Below, piece by piece: positions 13,148-14,069 of a stretch of 14,069 nucleotides of DNA. Origin of the DNA: Elusimicrobiota bacterium (GTDB lineage Bacteria; Elusimicrobiota; Elusimicrobia; UBA1565; JACRDR01). Below the pieces are notes generated by a model. That model was given only the letters and a program-made list of their open reading frames with translations, was not told the DNA's origin and searched no databases. Location: positions 1 to 14,069 of the forward strand of contig JACRDR010000504.1 in the NCBI GenBank assembly GCA_016212845.1. Direction: 5' to 3'. The translations under genes were made by a program, and so were the position numbers. Numbering within the stretch: position 1 is the stretch's first letter; each line of letters opens with the position of its first letter.

Positions 13148-14069
13148 ATGCGACATCTCCTCGTATGCGCCCTGCTGTCTTTCTCCGTTCCCGTTCTCGC
13201 CGCCCCGCCCGACACGGCCAAGGTCGAGGCGGAGCTCGCCCCCAAGCTCGACGACGCCGGCAAGGCCCGCCTCGCGCGCGGCTTAAAGCAGGCCGCCTCG
13301 CTCTGGCGCGAGTCCGACGGAGACTTCGCTGAGTTCGCCAAGGCGAACTTCGCCATGGACCCGGCGACGCTCGACGGCCTCTTCGAGCGCTACCAGGACC
13401 TTCTCGAGCAGATCGACGGCCACATGGACCTGATCACGGTGAGCCTAAAGAAGCGCGCCGATCTCGACATCGGGACGATGCTCCCCGTCGACGAGACGTT
13501 CGCCGGCTACGACGCCTCGGCGCACGTCACCGAGGACTTCTTCGGCAACAAGCTCGCCTTCGTCGCGCTCCTGAACTTCCCCCTCACCACGCTCGACGAG
13601 CGGCTCGAGAAAGGCCCGAAGTGGACCCGCCGCGAGTGGGCCGAGGCGCGGCTCACCTCGCGCTTCTCCAAGCGCGTGCCCGCCGACGTCAGCCTCGCCA
13701 TCGCGGAGGCCTACGCCCAGGCCGACCACTACATCGCCGACTACAACATCTGGATGCACCACGTCGTCGGCCCGAAAGGGGAGCGGCTCTTCCCGCCGAA
13801 GAAGCGGCTCCTGTCGCACTGGAACCTGCGGGACGAGATCAAGGCGTCCTACGGCGAGCCGGCCACCGCGCTCCCGAAGCAGCGCCTGATCCTCAAGGTG
13901 ATGGAGCGCATCGTCACGCAGACGATCCCCGCCGCCGTCGTGAACAAGCCTCACCTCGACTGGGACCCGGTCGCCAACACCGTGAAGGCGTCTCCCGCCG
14001 CCGAGGACGAAGAAACGGCTCCGGCCGATCTCAAGGAAGACGCCTCGCCCGAGCCCGACCGCCGCTATC
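13148..14069 (+). CDS. Exported protein of unrecognised family, C-terminally cut by the window end
   Basis: The frame is open for 307 codons to the window edge. It starts MRHLLVCALLSFSVPVLA, a Sec signal peptide cleaved before APPDT. The mature part is mostly helical and charged. It contains a distinctive block: QADHYIADYNIWMHHVVG with three histidines, then GERLFPPKKRLLSHWNLRDE, then LPKQRLILKVMERIVTQTIP and LDWDPVANTV. These spaced His, Trp, Asp and Glu residues look conserved and could be a metal or substrate site, as in helical metallopeptidases, but no HEXXH motif is seen and I assign no function. The visible end (from about residue 285) is Glu/Asp/Pro/Ala-rich, which looks like a linker between domains. 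It starts 24 nt after the desaturase stop. Confidence 0.8.
   Translation, partial: MRHLLVCALLSFSVPVLAAPPDTAKVEAELAPKLDDAGKARLARGLKQAASLWRESDGDFAEFAKANFAMDPATLDGLFERYQDLLEQIDGHMDLITVSLKKRADLDIGTMLPVDETFAGYDASAHVTEDFFGNKLAFVALLNFPLTTLDERLEKGPKWTRREWAEARLTSRFSKRVPADVSLAIAEAYAQADHYIADYNIWMHHVVGPKGERLFPPKKRLLSHWNLRDEIKASYGEPATALPKQRLILKVMERIVTQTIPAAVVNKPHLDWDPVANTVKASPAAEDEETAPADLKEDASPEPDRRY

Noticed and set aside
1..14069. CRISPR arrays, tRNA or rRNA genes, transposases, integrases, attachment-site repeats
   Set aside because: No regularly spaced repeats, no tRNA cloverleaf or rRNA-like stretches, and no mobile-element protein motifs were seen on either strand.

Overview
This window reads as chromosomal housekeeping and envelope sequence from a GC-rich (clearly above 60% by eye), Gram-negative-type bacterium. 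Many products carry Sec signal peptides, and one carries a lipoprotein-like signal. Gene density is very high, and all third positions favour G/C. I suspect a lineage such as Elusimicrobiota or another deep-branching GC-rich phylum, but the sequence alone does not settle this. I saw no tRNA, rRNA, CRISPR, insertion sequence or phage gene.

Layout. 1-166 is the end of proC. A near-consensus sigma-70 promoter and a 115-nt structured leader containing a 9-codon upstream ORF precede an RNase D gene (rnd, 342-1577, +). It converges, sharing a CTAG double stop, on a predicted exported MEMO-AMMECR1 fusion (1574-3040, -). That gene is divergent from a class II-type histone-deacetylase-like hydrolase (3084-3926, +). 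Next comes a leftward cluster (3888-5635): a pair of paralogous small one-helix membrane proteins (59 and 60 aa), a J-domain protein with a C-terminal membrane anchor, a secreted His/Cys protein and a DUF2231 four-helix membrane protein. Upstream of it, also leftward, a DUF2332 gene and a periplasmic thioredoxin-like/TPR-like gene form an ATGA-coupled pair (5668-8069). Rightward genes at 8183-10612 encode a small exported membrane protein and a predicted HEAT-repeat/cyclophilin lipoprotein. A leftward adrenodoxin-type ferredoxin-NADP reductase (10613-12046) is divergent from a di-iron sterol desaturase/fatty acid hydroxylase-like membrane enzyme (12108-13124, +). An incomplete exported protein of a family I do not recognise follows (13148 to the window end).

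How it works together. The window looks like several short, independently transcribed units. Two patterns stand out. First, several first-in-unit genes have a TAGAAT/TATAAA/TACAAT -10-type box ending only 6-8 nt before the start codon, which predicts leaderless mRNAs, while internal operon genes carry ordinary Shine-Dalgarno sequences or overlaps. Second, convergent genes abut or overlap at their stops with no room for intrinsic terminators. The best candidate for an undescribed system is the five-gene leftward membrane cluster at 3888-5635. It includes a 59-aa gene that is easily missed and is a paralogue of its neighbour.
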